From: Devosia sp. Leaf420
GTDB taxonomy: Bacteria > Pseudomonadota > Alphaproteobacteria > Rhizobiales > Devosiaceae
Length of the DNA: 64,000 bases
Direction of reading: 5' to 3'
Assembly (NCBI RefSeq): GCF_001425445.1
Contig: NZ_LMQU01000013.1
Span: 124,001 to 188,000 of the forward strand
The position numbers were made by a program, and so were the translations under genes. Each line of letters begins with the position of its first letter. The first letter of the stretch is position 1. The notes under the pieces are model-generated. The model searched no databases and was not told where the DNA came from. It worked only from the letters and a program-made list of their open reading frames with translations. Positions 44,105 to 54,471 of this stretch are shown piece after piece.

Positions 44105-45274
44105 ATGTCCGTCATCGCCGAAGATTCGTATGACCAGAGCCGGGCTGCTTCCACCGTTGGAGCATCCGGCATCGTCTTGGCCAGCAAGCAAGTTGCAGGC
44201 GCCGACTGGGATGCGATCATCGGCAGTTTCGACGAGGTCTGCCAGGAGCAGATGCACGCCTTCGCCTCGACGCGTTGGCCGGGCGTGAGCCAGGAACCGC
44301 TGGTCTTTTCGCGCGGCGGGACGGTGATTGGTGGGGCGCTGGTGATGATCCAGCCGCTGCCGCTCGGGTTGGGCAAGATGGCTGTGGTCAAGTGGGCGCC
44401 GATGCTCGCTTCGCGCAAGGTTGCGGATGCGGACGCCTTGCGCGTCGCGATGACTGAATGCCTCATCAAAGATTATGCAGAAACCCGGAACATGATGCTC
44501 TCGGTGCTGCTGCATGCGGCGCCGGAGGAAACCAATGCGGGCTATGTGGCGCTGCGCCAGCGTGGCTTTGCACGCGGGTCGACGCTGCTGTTTCCAAACC
44601 GCTATATGGTCAAGCTCCAGCTTCCTGATGCCGATCTGCGCAAAAGCTTCAGCCAGACTTGGCGGCGTCAGCTTAATAAGGCTGACAAGGCCGGGCTCGA
44701 GTTCTGGCGCGCGGAGCCGGGCGAGATAGAAGCGTTCAAGACGCTTTATGCGGCGATGACCGAGCGCAAGCAGTTTCCCGATCATTCGGCTTACGAAACG
44801 CTCGATGCGCTGATGGCGCTCGACGAGCCCCTGCGGCCCGAACTGTTCTTCGTGCGTCAGGGGGACGAGACGGTCGCTGGGGCGCTGGTCTTCAAGGCGG
44901 GTGAGCGTGCGGTTTATCTCTATGGCGCGACCAATGACAACGCATTGCCACTGCGTGCCGGTTACTTCCTCCATTGGCACGTGATCCGTTGGCTGCGCGA
45001 CAATACGCGAGGCCAGTGGTATGACCTCGGGGGGACCGATGGTTTCCAGGGGCTGCACCAGTTCAAGACGGGCATGGTGGGCGATGCAGGGGTGATCCGG
45101 CCCGTGCCGCCCGTGCTCAACTATGCGACCTCGCCTTGGGCCAAGCTGATCGGCACGGCGGCGTTTACGCTGCGCGATCTTTATCAGCACACGCGTCGGC
45201 ATATCGATGGCTTGCGGAGCAGCAAGGCCAAGCCGGATCAGACGCCACATATCTGGGACGAGTATCTGAAATGA
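44105..45274 (+). CDS. FemAB/GNAT-like peptidyltransferase (lipid II or glycan-linked acyltransferase)
   Basis: The 389-residue protein consists of two tandem GNAT-like domains as in FemX/FemA proteins. Segments include FSRGGTVIGGALVMIQPLPLG, the TWRRQLNKADKAGLEFWRA helix, and WYDLGGTDGFQGLHQFKTGMVG near the C-terminus, which resembles FemAB proteins that use aminoacyl-tRNA or other donors on cell-surface polymers. Alphaproteobacterial homologues often lie in polysaccharide clusters. Here the stop overlaps the start of a flippase gene (ATGA), so modification of a surface glycan is likely. Donor and acceptor unknown. Confidence 0.83.
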   Translation: MSVIAEDSYDQSRAASTVGASGIVLASKQVAGADWDAIIGSFDEVCQEQMHAFASTRWPGVSQEPLVFSRGGTVIGGALVMIQPLPLGLGKMAVVKWAPMLASRKVADADALRVAMTECLIKDYAETRNMMLSVLLHAAPEETNAGYVALRQRGFARGSTLLFPNRYMVKLQLPDADLRKSFSQTWRRQLNKADKAGLEFWRAEPGEIEAFKTLYAAMTERKQFPDHSAYETLDALMALDEPLRPELFFVRQGDETVAGALVFKAGERAVYLYGATNDNALPLRAGYFLHWHVIRWLRDNTRGQWYDLGGTDGFQGLHQFKTGMVGDAGVIRPVPPVLNYATSPWAKLIGTAAFTLRDLYQHTRRHIDGLRSSKAKPDQTPHIWDEYLK

Positions 45275-46593
45275 GCCTCGCCCGGAGACTAGCGTCGCAG
45301 TCGTCGGTTATCTTTGCGGCCCGAATCTTTGGCGCCGGTTTTATCTTCGCCACACAGGCGCTCATCGCCCGGCTCTGGGGCGCGCAACTGCTTGGCGAGT
45401 TTTTGCTGACCGTGGCCAGCGTCAATCTCGTCGCCGTGGTGATGCCGCTCGGCTTTCATACGGTCGGCACCTATTTTGCCGCCGAATATCGGGCGCGCGG
45501 CAGCCGGCAGCAATTGCTAGCTTTCCTGGCGCGGGCCTATGGCCATGTGCTGCTCACCTTCGTCGGACTGATCATAGCCGGGCCGATGCTGCTCGACCTG
45601 ATCGGGCAGGGGCAGGGTACGCTGGCGCTGCATTTCGTGCCCTTTGCGCTGCTGACGCTGGGCACTGCGATCGTTTATGTCAACAGCGCCATGCTGGTGG
45701 GGCTCAAGCGCCCCTTTGCCGGCTTCTTCGCCGATGCGCTGCTGCGGCCGATGATCGTGCTGGCCTCCTTCCTCTTTGCGCTGGGTGTGGGCTTGCCGGA
45801 GGCTGGCTTTACGCAGATGCTCTGGTGCTTTGGGCTCGCCTATATCGTCGTGTCGCTGGTGCAGTTTGGTCTTGTGATCAAGAGCCTGCCGCAAGTGCCG
45901 CTGAGTGCGGACCCGGCACCGGTGGACAGCAAGCGTTGGTGGCGCTTTGCACTGCCATGGGTGATCATCAGTCTTGCGACCGATTTTTTCTTCGACATCG
46001 ATCTTCTGTTGCTGAGCCATTTGCTGAGCAAGGAAGAGCTGGCAATCTTCGGCGTCTGCACGCGCATCTTCTCGCTTGTTTCCTTCGGCGTAGCGGCGGT
46101 TTATGCCGTGACCATGCCAGATATGTTCGAAAGCGAGGCCAAGGCGGACCGCAGCGAATTCAACCGGAAGGTGGGCGAAGCCAATGCCGTGGCGAGCGGC
46201 GTGGCGCTGCTGTTGTTTGGTGGCGCCGTGGTCGGCGCGCCCTTTGCGCTGATGCTGTTTGGGCCGGACTTTGCCGCCGGCGCGGCACCCCTCGCGATCC
46301 TCTGCCTATCGCTGGTGGTGCGATCGGTCCTGGGGCCGGCCTCGATCGTGCTCTCGATCCATGATCGGCCCTGGGCAAGCCTGCCGGCGATCGCACTGGG
46401 GATTGTGTCCCTGTTCGTCAGTAATCTCGTGCTGGTGCCCGCCATGGGGCTGGTCGGGGCTTCGCTGGCGGCGATCCTGTCGATTACGATCTGGTCGATG
46501 GCGCTGTGGATGACCGCGCTGCACACCGCGCGGGTGGATGTGTCCATCCTGCAGTGGTTCAGGAGCCGGCGGGTTGTGGTGGCGGCGGAGTAG
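45271..46593 (+). CDS. Polysaccharide flippase-like protein (Wzx/MATE-MVF type)
   Basis: The 440-residue membrane protein has about twelve helices and a polysaccharide_synt-like start (ASQSSVIFAARIFGAGFIFATQ). Wzx proteins flip lipid-linked glycans across the inner membrane. ATG at 45271 is coupled to the FemAB-like gene by a four-base overlap. No glycosyltransferases for a repeat unit are adjacent, so the partner pathway lies elsewhere or this exports a single-sugar-linked lipid. A palindromic repeat follows. Confidence 0.88.
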   Translation: MSLARRLASQSSVIFAARIFGAGFIFATQALIARLWGAQLLGEFLLTVASVNLVAVVMPLGFHTVGTYFAAEYRARGSRQQLLAFLARAYGHVLLTFVGLIIAGPMLLDLIGQGQGTLALHFVPFALLTLGTAIVYVNSAMLVGLKRPFAGFFADALLRPMIVLASFLFALGVGLPEAGFTQMLWCFGLAYIVVSLVQFGLVIKSLPQVPLSADPAPVDSKRWWRFALPWVIISLATDFFFDIDLLLLSHLLSKEELAIFGVCTRIFSLVSFGVAAVYAVTMPDMFESEAKADRSEFNRKVGEANAVASGVALLLFGGAVVGAPFALMLFGPDFAAGAAPLAILCLSLVVRSVLGPASIVLSIHDRPWASLPAIALGIVSLFVSNLVLVPAMGLVGASLAAILSITIWSMALWMTALHTARVDVSILQWFRSRRVVVAAE

Positions 46594-46634
46594 GGTTTAG
46601 GGCTGGTGGTTGGGTACGAAGCCTGAGGCATGCT

Positions 46635-46762
46635 CCACCTCTCCCTTTGGGGGAGAGGTCGGCCCATTGGGCCGGGTGAGGGGGCCTTAATTGGTCAGGT
46701 GCTTGCCGAAGGCCCCCTCACCCGCCGCTTCGCGTCGACCTCTCCCCCAGAGGGAGAGGTGG
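46635..46762. repeat. Intergenic palindromic repeat, CCTCTCCC/GGGAGAGG family
   Basis: Left arm begins CCACCTCTCCCTTTGGGGGA and continues to CGGGTGAGGGGGCCTT; the right arm begins AAGGCCCCCTCACCCG and ends in the complement GAGAGGTGG. The 128-bp element is a large imperfect palindrome lying between convergent genes. Confidence 0.85.
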
Positions 46763-46805
46763 TGGCTCCCGGCCTTTCGCTGTAGCTATCCAGCTAGCGA
46801 CTGGC

Positions 46806-47372
46806 TCAGGCTCCCACCAAACCCTTGATGCTGTTCTTCAACCGACCCAAACGGCCGATGTTGACGCCGTTGTCGTAGTCGTCGCCGACCTTGGTGTAGA
46901 ACTTTTCGATCAGCAGATAGTCCTGGCCGAAAATGTGCTGCTCGAGGAGCGCCGTCTCGCGATAGCCGTAGCGCTTGAGGAGCATGCGGGCGACTTCGTT
47001 TTCCGGGCGGACAAAAGTGTAGGCCTTGTGGAAGCGGTTTTCGTTCCAGTGTTCGTCGAAGGCGCGCATGCCGAACATGCCGAGCTTTGTCTGGCGATGG
47101 GACGGAAAGACCCAGCTCCAATAGCGGAAGACGGCGCCGAATTCGGGGCCAGAGACCATGGCGCCGCCGGGGACGCCATCGGCGCACATGATCATGATGT
47201 GCCAGGGATCGATGGCGAGGAGATTTTGCAGATAGGTCTTGTTGAGCCGCGCCGTTTCATAGGCCTTGAAGCGGTCATTATAAAACGGGGACGTCGCGAT
47301 GACGTCTTCCAGTTCCGCATGAATGAGGTCGATATCTTTGGGCCCGGCGGCCCGGATGGTCATTTCTGCCAT
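46806..47372 (-). CDS. GNAT-like acetyltransferase family protein
   Basis: The 188-residue protein begins MAEMTIRAAGPKDIDLIHAE, the first GNAT strand and helix, and includes PSHRQTKLGMFGMRAFDEHW in the acetyl-CoA region and MLLKRYGYRETALLEQHIFG in the C-terminal strand. The classic R-x-x-G-x-G/A loop is altered (RQTKLG), so acetyl-CoA binding is less certain than for the other two GNAT proteins. The minus-strand upstream sequence AGGGAAGAG supports the ATG at 47372. Substrate unknown. Confidence 0.72.
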   Translation of the reverse strand: MAEMTIRAAGPKDIDLIHAELEDVIATSPFYNDRFKAYETARLNKTYLQNLLAIDPWHIMIMCADGVPGGAMVSGPEFGAVFRYWSWVFPSHRQTKLGMFGMRAFDEHWNENRFHKAYTFVRPENEVARMLLKRYGYRETALLEQHIFGQDYLLIEKFYTKVGDDYDNGVNIGRLGRLKNSIKGLVGA

Positions 47373-47531
47373 TGATCTCTTCCCTTGCGCATATCTGCGA
47401 GAGGCAAGAATAGCCGAGGGCCGTTAATGGACCGTGGCGTTTGCACGCAGCTTTGCCTCGAATGGTCAAGGGGTTGCGGGCGGTTGCCGGGCTCTCTAGA
47501 ACGGATAGCGGGAGAGACTAGGAGGACGACA

Positions 47532-49475
<1,944 letters not shown>

Positions 49476-49500
49476 TTCGTCACGGGGGTGGTGATTGCCG

Positions 49501-49620
49501 GTCACCCCCTCCCAACCTCCCCCATCTAGGGGGAGGTGTCACATCGAGTTTGTGGCGCCATACAGTCAAATCCACCAGCCTGCACCTCCCCCTTGATGGG
49601 GGAGGCTGGGAGGGGGTGAC
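49501..49620. repeat. Intergenic palindromic repeat, CCTCCCCC/GGGGGAGG family
   Basis: The arm 49501-49539 starts GTCACCCCCTCCCAACCTCC; the other arm ends as its near-complement in GGGAGGGGGTGAC at 49620. Each arm again contains a local palindrome (CCTCCCCCATCTAGGGGGAGG). The element is of the same family as 3903-4010. Confidence 0.85.
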
Positions 49621-49702
49621 ACCCGTCCATAACCACAGTCATCGTCTCGCCCGCTTTCCATGGCCAGTGTCGGCCACTAGATTCGCACTCCGGAGCCGTC
49701 GC

Positions 49703-50785
49703 TTGCGCCCGCTATTTCTTGCTGCCTTTACCAGCCTTGCCTTGGCTGCGCCGATCCATGCCGCGACGCTTGAGGACATGGCGGGGCAGATGATCGTGAT
49801 CGGGTTCGATGGCGATAGTGCGAGCGATGCCAGCGTCAAGGCGATTGCTGCGGAGCTGAAAAGCGGGCAGCTCGGCGGCGTCATGTATCTCAAGAAGAAC
49901 GTGAAGTCGCTCGGGCAAGTCCGCGATATGAATGCGCAGTTTCGTGCGGCGTCACCGGACCTGCCGCCGTTTGTCACGCTCGATCAGGAAGGGGGCGCGG
50001 TCGAGCGGTTGACGGAGGATGTCGGTTTCAAGGAGATCGCGCGGGCATCGACGATTGCCGCCGAGAACACCCCGGAGCAGGCCGAGGGCATCTATGAGAC
50101 CATGGCCAAGAGCGTTGCTGCGCTTGGTTTCACCGTCAATTTCGGGCCGGTTGCCGATCTCAACGTCAATCCGAACAATCCTGTCATTGCGAAGTTTGGC
50201 CGGGCGTTTAGCGCCGATCCGGAAATCGTGACCGCCTATGATCGGGCCTTCATCGAGGGGCATCATGCAGCGGGGCTGGCGACGGCGCTGAAGCATTTCC
50301 CGGGGCATGGGTCTTCGACGACTGACAGCCACGAGGGTTTTACGGATATTTCGAAGACTTGGTCGGAGACCGAACTCGAGCCCTATAAGGCGTTGATCGG
50401 CGAGGGCGTGCTGGACATGGTCATGGTCGGGCACCTGTTCCATTCGGACTATGCAGAGGGCGCTGAGCAGACGCCGTCATCGCTCTCAAAGCGTTGGATC
50501 GACGGGGTTTTGCGCACCGATCTTGGCTATAAGGGCGTCGTGATCAGCGACGATCTCGAAATGGGCGCCATCCGCGATCATTTCACACTCGAAGAAACCG
50601 TGGTCGAGGCCGTATCGGCGGGCATGGATATCCTGCTCTTTTCCAATACCGGCTATCAGCGGCCGACCTTGGGCAAGGAAATTCTCGACATTCTCGTCGA
50701 GCACGCCGAGGCCGATCCTGTGTTCAAGGCGCGGATCGAGGAGAGCTATGAGCGCATCGTCGCGCTCAAGCGGCGCTTAGGTTAA
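49703..50785 (+). CDS. GH3 beta-N-acetylhexosaminidase-like exported enzyme (NagZ family)
   Basis: The 360-residue protein starts with a signal peptide MRPLFLAAFTSLALAAPIHA (residues 1-20). It then has GH3 features: FVTLDQEGGAVERL, FGPVADLNVNP, the NagZ motif KHFPGHGSSTTDSHEG with His/Asp acid-base, and ISDDLEMGAI with the nucleophile Asp. NagZ enzymes cleave GlcNAc from peptidoglycan muropeptides and are usually cytoplasmic; here the signal peptide puts it in the periplasm. TTG at 49703 is selected since GGAG lies seven bases upstream; the longer open frame upstream translates the repeat. Confidence 0.88.
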   Translation: MRPLFLAAFTSLALAAPIHAATLEDMAGQMIVIGFDGDSASDASVKAIAAELKSGQLGGVMYLKKNVKSLGQVRDMNAQFRAASPDLPPFVTLDQEGGAVERLTEDVGFKEIARASTIAAENTPEQAEGIYETMAKSVAALGFTVNFGPVADLNVNPNNPVIAKFGRAFSADPEIVTAYDRAFIEGHHAAGLATALKHFPGHGSSTTDSHEGFTDISKTWSETELEPYKALIGEGVLDMVMVGHLFHSDYAEGAEQTPSSLSKRWIDGVLRTDLGYKGVVISDDLEMGAIRDHFTLEETVVEAVSAGMDILLFSNTGYQRPTLGKEILDILVEHAEADPVFKARIEESYERIVALKRRLG

Positions 50786-50870
50786 GCCTTTCCACCTCTT
50801 TCTCATGAAGCCCGTTTCCTCCGAAGGCCCGCAACGCTAAGGTGAGCGCCTGATTGGAGGCCAAAGAGCA

Positions 50871-51671
50871 ATGACGGATGATCGCGAGGTCCGGCACGTC
50901 CGGGCGTTGTTCCTGTCCGACGTGCACTTGGGCATGAAGCCGACGCGCGTTCGGCAGTTGATCGAATTCCTGCGCCTCCACGATGCCGAGACCATTTATT
51001 TGGTCGGTGATATTTTAGATGGCTGGCGGCTGGCCAAGGCCTGGCACTGGCCCGAAGACTACAATGTACTGACGCAGATTCTGCTCGATAAGGCCACGAC
51101 GGGGACGCGCGTCGTCTATCTGCCGGGCAATCACGACGAGTTTTTGCGCGAATACCTCGGGACCTATTTCGGCGAGATCGAGCTCGTCGATCGCACCGTG
51201 CACACCTCCGCGACGGGACGGACCTATCTCGTCATCCATGGCGATCAGTTCGATGTGGTCGTGATGAATGCCAAGTGGCTCGCCCATGTCGGCGACTGGG
51301 CCTACAACTTCGCGCTACGGGTCAATATTCTGATCAACTGGGTGCGGCGCCGGCTTGGGCTGCAATATTGGTCGCTGAGCGCCTGGGCGAAGCAGAAGGT
51401 GAAAAACGCTGTTTCCGTCATCGGGCGTTTCGAGGAAGCGCTGGTTCATGAGGCCAAGGAATCGGGTGTCCATGGCGTGATCTGCGGCCACATCCACTTT
51501 GCCGATATGCATGATCGGCTTGGCATCCATTATATCAATACCGGCGACTGGGTGGAAAGCTGCACGGCTGTGGTGGAGAATCACGATGGGCAGTTCGAGA
51601 TGATCAAATGGACCGAAATGATCGTCGGCGAGCCGCGGCGTGCAAAAGTGCGAAAGTCTCTAGGCGAATAG
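50871..51671 (+). CDS. LpxH-like metallophosphoesterase (COG2908)
   Basis: The 266-residue protein has the calcineurin-like metal motifs LFLSDVHLGMKP (Asp17, His19), LVGDILDGW, LPGNHDEF, HGDQFD and GHIHFADM. In gamma-proteobacteria LpxH hydrolyses UDP-2,3-diacylglucosamine in lipid A synthesis; in alphaproteobacteria LpxI commonly fills that step, so this paralogue may act on another nucleotide or lipid phosphate. It lies 89 bases before a GT4 glycosyltransferase, and the two may form a glycolipid-related pair. AATTGGAGG-like sequence precedes the ATG. Confidence 0.85.
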   Translation: MTDDREVRHVRALFLSDVHLGMKPTRVRQLIEFLRLHDAETIYLVGDILDGWRLAKAWHWPEDYNVLTQILLDKATTGTRVVYLPGNHDEFLREYLGTYFGEIELVDRTVHTSATGRTYLVIHGDQFDVVVMNAKWLAHVGDWAYNFALRVNILINWVRRRLGLQYWSLSAWAKQKVKNAVSVIGRFEEALVHEAKESGVHGVICGHIHFADMHDRLGIHYINTGDWVESCTAVVENHDGQFEMIKWTEMIVGEPRRAKVRKSLGE

Positions 51672-51760
51672 GCTGTCGCGCGCCCGTCGCAATAGGGTCA
51701 TCGCAGCGCAATCCAGGCAGAGCAGGCTGAAGACGGTTACATCAGCCCCGCGGTGCCGCC

Positions 51761-52822
51761 ATGGCCAAGACCGTTTCGCCTGCCTCCTCCCGCCGGATCG
51801 TCATCGTCACCGACGCCTGGCGTCCCCAGATCAATGGCGTGGTTCGGACGCTCGAAAGCACCGGCAAGGTGCTGCGCGAATGGGGCCACAGCGTCGACTA
51901 TCTGACGCCGGAAGAATTCTGGACCGTCCCGGTGCCGACCTATCCGGAAATCCGGCTGTCGCTGGCCTCCCGCCGGGCCGTGTTTCATCGGCTGGCGCAT
52001 GCCCGCGCGCATCACATTCATATTGCGACGGAAGGCCCGCTGGGGCTGTTGGCGCGACGTTATTGTCTAGAGCGCGGCAAGGCGTTCTCGACGAGCTTTC
52101 ACACGCGCTTTCCCGAATATCTCTCGGCGCGGCTGCCTGTGCCGCAGGACTGGGGCTATGGCTATCTACGCTGGTTCCACGATCCGGCCGCCAATACGCT
52201 GGTGCCGACGCCATCGCTGCGGGATGATCTCTTGAACCGCGGATTTTCGCATCTGCGGCTTTGGGGCCGGGGGGTCGATATGGAGCGGTTCAAACCGGGA
52301 CGGTCGGACGTCTTTGCGCATTTGCAGGGGCCAAAACTGCTGCATGTTGGGCGCGTGGCGGCGGAGAAGAATATCGAGGCTTTCCTCAGCCTTGATGTGC
52401 CGGGGACCAAGATCGTCGTAGGTGATGGGCCCGATCGGACGAGGCTCGAAAAGCTTTACCCTGAGGCGGTGTTTTGCGGCTATCGACACGGCGAGGACTT
52501 GGTCGATGCCTATCGCGGCGCGGATGTGCTGGTTTTCCCGAGCCGGACGGACACGTTTGGCAATGTCATTACCGAGGCTCTCGCCTGCGGGACACCGGTG
52601 GCAGCTTATCCGGTGACCGGGCCGAAGGACATTCTGACCGACGGCCGAGCGGGCGTCGTGCATCAGGATCTTGCTGTGGCGGTTCGGCGTGCGCTCATGC
52701 TGACAATGTCGGATGCTAGCGCGCACGCGGAGAATTTCACCTGGGCCGCTAGCGCGCGGCAGTTTCTGGACGGCTTAGTGCCGGCGACGAGCCGTGTGGC
52801 GGAAATGGCGGCGGCAGTTTAA
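51761..52822 (+). CDS. Glycosyltransferase family 4 (alpha-mannosyl/glucosyl-type)
   Basis: The 353-residue GT-B protein shows IVIVTDAWRPQINGVVRTLEST at the N-terminal donor lobe edge, FHTRFPEYLSARL in the acceptor lobe, and the C-terminal GT4 segment VFPSRTDTFGNVITEALACGTPVAA with the E-x7-E type pair. It resembles PimB/SqdX-like transferases that glycosylate lipids such as diacylglycerol or phosphatidylinositol. It follows the LpxH-like gene on the same strand. Sugar and acceptor unknown. Confidence 0.88.
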   Translation: MAKTVSPASSRRIVIVTDAWRPQINGVVRTLESTGKVLREWGHSVDYLTPEEFWTVPVPTYPEIRLSLASRRAVFHRLAHARAHHIHIATEGPLGLLARRYCLERGKAFSTSFHTRFPEYLSARLPVPQDWGYGYLRWFHDPAANTLVPTPSLRDDLLNRGFSHLRLWGRGVDMERFKPGRSDVFAHLQGPKLLHVGRVAAEKNIEAFLSLDVPGTKIVVGDGPDRTRLEKLYPEAVFCGYRHGEDLVDAYRGADVLVFPSRTDTFGNVITEALACGTPVAAYPVTGPKDILTDGRAGVVHQDLAVAVRRALMLTMSDASAHAENFTWAASARQFLDGLVPATSRVAEMAAAV

Positions 52823-52926
52823 GCAGGCGTAACTTACGTTACACCTTTGTCACATCGCGGCTGCAACGTTATTTTTCCGGCATATTCGGTCTTGCATTGT
52901 CGTTCGCTGCGATGCACCAAGGGGAT

Positions 52927-52956
52927 CGGACGCATGATTTGCGTCCGGAGTTTTTT
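52927..52956 (+). promoter_or_regulatory. Hairpin with T-tract just before the MFS start codon
   Basis: CGGACGCA (52927-52934) pairs with TGCGTCCG (52940-52947) over a TGATT loop, then GAG and TTTTTT (52951-52956), and ATG at 52959. The Shine-Dalgarno GGAG overlaps the end of the 3' arm. This is the third site of this layout in the window. Confidence 0.7.
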
Positions 52957-52958
52957 CC

Positions 52959-54155
52959 ATGCCCCCCGCATTATCCCGCCTCGATACGCCCGAGGCGCGC
53001 GCATCCCTTTATCAATTCACCGTCTACCTGCCGGGTGCGGTCGCTTCGGTTTATCTTGGCATCTGGCTGAGCCAGCACGGGATTCCCGCCGACCAGATCG
53101 GGCTGATCAATGCCCTGCCGATGCTGGGGCTGCTGGTCCTCAACATGGTCATCGGGCGTATCGCCGACAGGGCCGATGACTGGCGCACGGCGATCATCGC
53201 GATTTCGCTGGTCGCGACGATCGTGCCGTTCGCGCTTTATTTCACCACTGAATTCTGGGGAATTCTGCTGATCTGGGCGCTGACCGGCATGTCGAACGGC
53301 CTCGTCGCACCGATCATCGATGCCGCAACGGTGCGCATGACTCAGCGGAACGGTACGGACTTCGGGGCGGTGCGAGCCTGGGCGACGGTCGGTTATGTGC
53401 TTGGGGCGTCGGGCATTGGCATCCTGCTGACGCTTCTGGGGCCAAGTGCGTTCATCACGCTCTATATTCTGATGACAGTGCTCCGAGCCGCGCTCGGCTT
53501 TCTGCTGCCGCGGTTCAGGGCACCAACGGCCGAACCGACAGTGGCTGGCGTGACGCAGGCGTTGCCGCAGACGGCGCGGCTCAAAGATTCGCTCAAGCTC
53601 TGGTTTGTGCTGCCGCTGATTGCTTTTGCGCTGGTCAACTCGAGCAATGCGGTGATCGGCAGCTTTGGCGCGCTGCTCTGGCACCAGCAGGGAATCCCTG
53701 ACTATTTCCTCGGACCGCTGCTCGGGAGTGCAGCGATCGGGGAAGCGGTGCTGATGTTTGCGTGGCGCCGGTTTGGCGGACGGGTAACGGCGCGCAATAT
53801 GATCCTGGCAGCTGCCATCGCCGGGCTCTTGCGCTTCACTGTCCTGGCGTTTTCGCCGCCTGTGGAAGTGTTGTTCGCCGTGCAATTGCTCCACGCCTTC
53901 AGCTTCGGCATGGGTTATTTCGGTGTCGTGCACTTCATCGCCAACTGGACGCATGAGAGCAACGCTGCCGAAGCACAGGGCTTTGCCAATATGCTGAACC
54001 AAGGCGCGGCCATGGTCATGCTGATTTGCTTTGGCTGGCTGGTGGAGTTTTTTGGGTCCGCCGCGTTTTATTCGTCGACGGTGACATGCTCGATCGCGAT
54101 TGGGTGCGTGTTGCTGTCGCTAAAGCTGCGGCCGCCGAAGGATGCGGTGCGGTAG
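52959..54155 (+). CDS. MFS transporter (MFS_1_like group)
   Basis: The 398-residue protein has about twelve helices, with motif-like LINALPMLGLLVLNMVIGRIADRADDWR between helices 2 and 3 where the MFS family A-motif lies. The closest style is the 3-phenylpropionate/nucleoside-symporter-like MFS_1_like group. Substrate is not apparent. ATG at 52959 follows a terminator-like hairpin. A palindromic repeat and a bidirectional terminator separate it from the convergent giant gene. Confidence 0.88.
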   Translation: MPPALSRLDTPEARASLYQFTVYLPGAVASVYLGIWLSQHGIPADQIGLINALPMLGLLVLNMVIGRIADRADDWRTAIIAISLVATIVPFALYFTTEFWGILLIWALTGMSNGLVAPIIDAATVRMTQRNGTDFGAVRAWATVGYVLGASGIGILLTLLGPSAFITLYILMTVLRAALGFLLPRFRAPTAEPTVAGVTQALPQTARLKDSLKLWFVLPLIAFALVNSSNAVIGSFGALLWHQQGIPDYFLGPLLGSAAIGEAVLMFAWRRFGGRVTARNMILAAAIAGLLRFTVLAFSPPVEVLFAVQLLHAFSFGMGYFGVVHFIANWTHESNAAEAQGFANMLNQGAAMVMLICFGWLVEFFGSAAFYSSTVTCSIAIGCVLLSLKLRPPKDAVR

Positions 54156-54210
54156 GGGCCGCCGCTAGCCCGTAGCCCGCTTCTCTAGACGCGCTCATCA
54201 CATTCTCTGT

Positions 54211-54298
54211 CTTCCCTCGGGCTTGACCCGAGGGTCTCCAGTCTGCGCAGAATTGTCTGTGGCTCCCGCATTGGCCCTCGGGTCGAGCCCGAGGGAAG
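54211..54298. repeat. Intergenic palindromic repeat, CTTCCCTCGGG family
   Basis: The 24-base arms 54211-54234 and 54275-54298 are reverse complements except at one position; each contains CCCTCGGG and CCCGAGGG so it can also fold locally. The spacer is 40 bases. This is a different family from the CCTCCCCC elements. Confidence 0.85.
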
Positions 54299-54425
54299 AG
54301 CGGTGTTTCGAGAGGCATATGCGCGTCTCACTGCTTCGCGGTTGATGGTTTTACCAGTGCAGAGTGACGTGCCGCGGGCTGCAGACCTGTTGGACGTCTT
54401 TAGGCCTTCGGACTAACAACCAATA

Positions 54426-54454
54426 AAAAAGCCCCGGATGGTCCGGGGCTTTTT
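54426..54454. terminator. Bidirectional terminator between MFS and giant-protein genes
   Basis: AAAAAGCCCCGG and CCGGGGCTTTTT flank a five-base loop, giving T-tracts on both strands. It serves the convergent genes at 52959-54155 (plus) and 54472-60399 (minus). Confidence 0.92.
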
Positions 54455-54471
54455 GTTTGTCATCGCAGGCT

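Noticed and set aside
49550..49702. Upstream extension of the GH3 gene to a start at 49550
   Set aside because: The extra 51 codons translate the dispersed palindromic repeat (LHLPLDGGGWEGVTP) and would bury the signal peptide.
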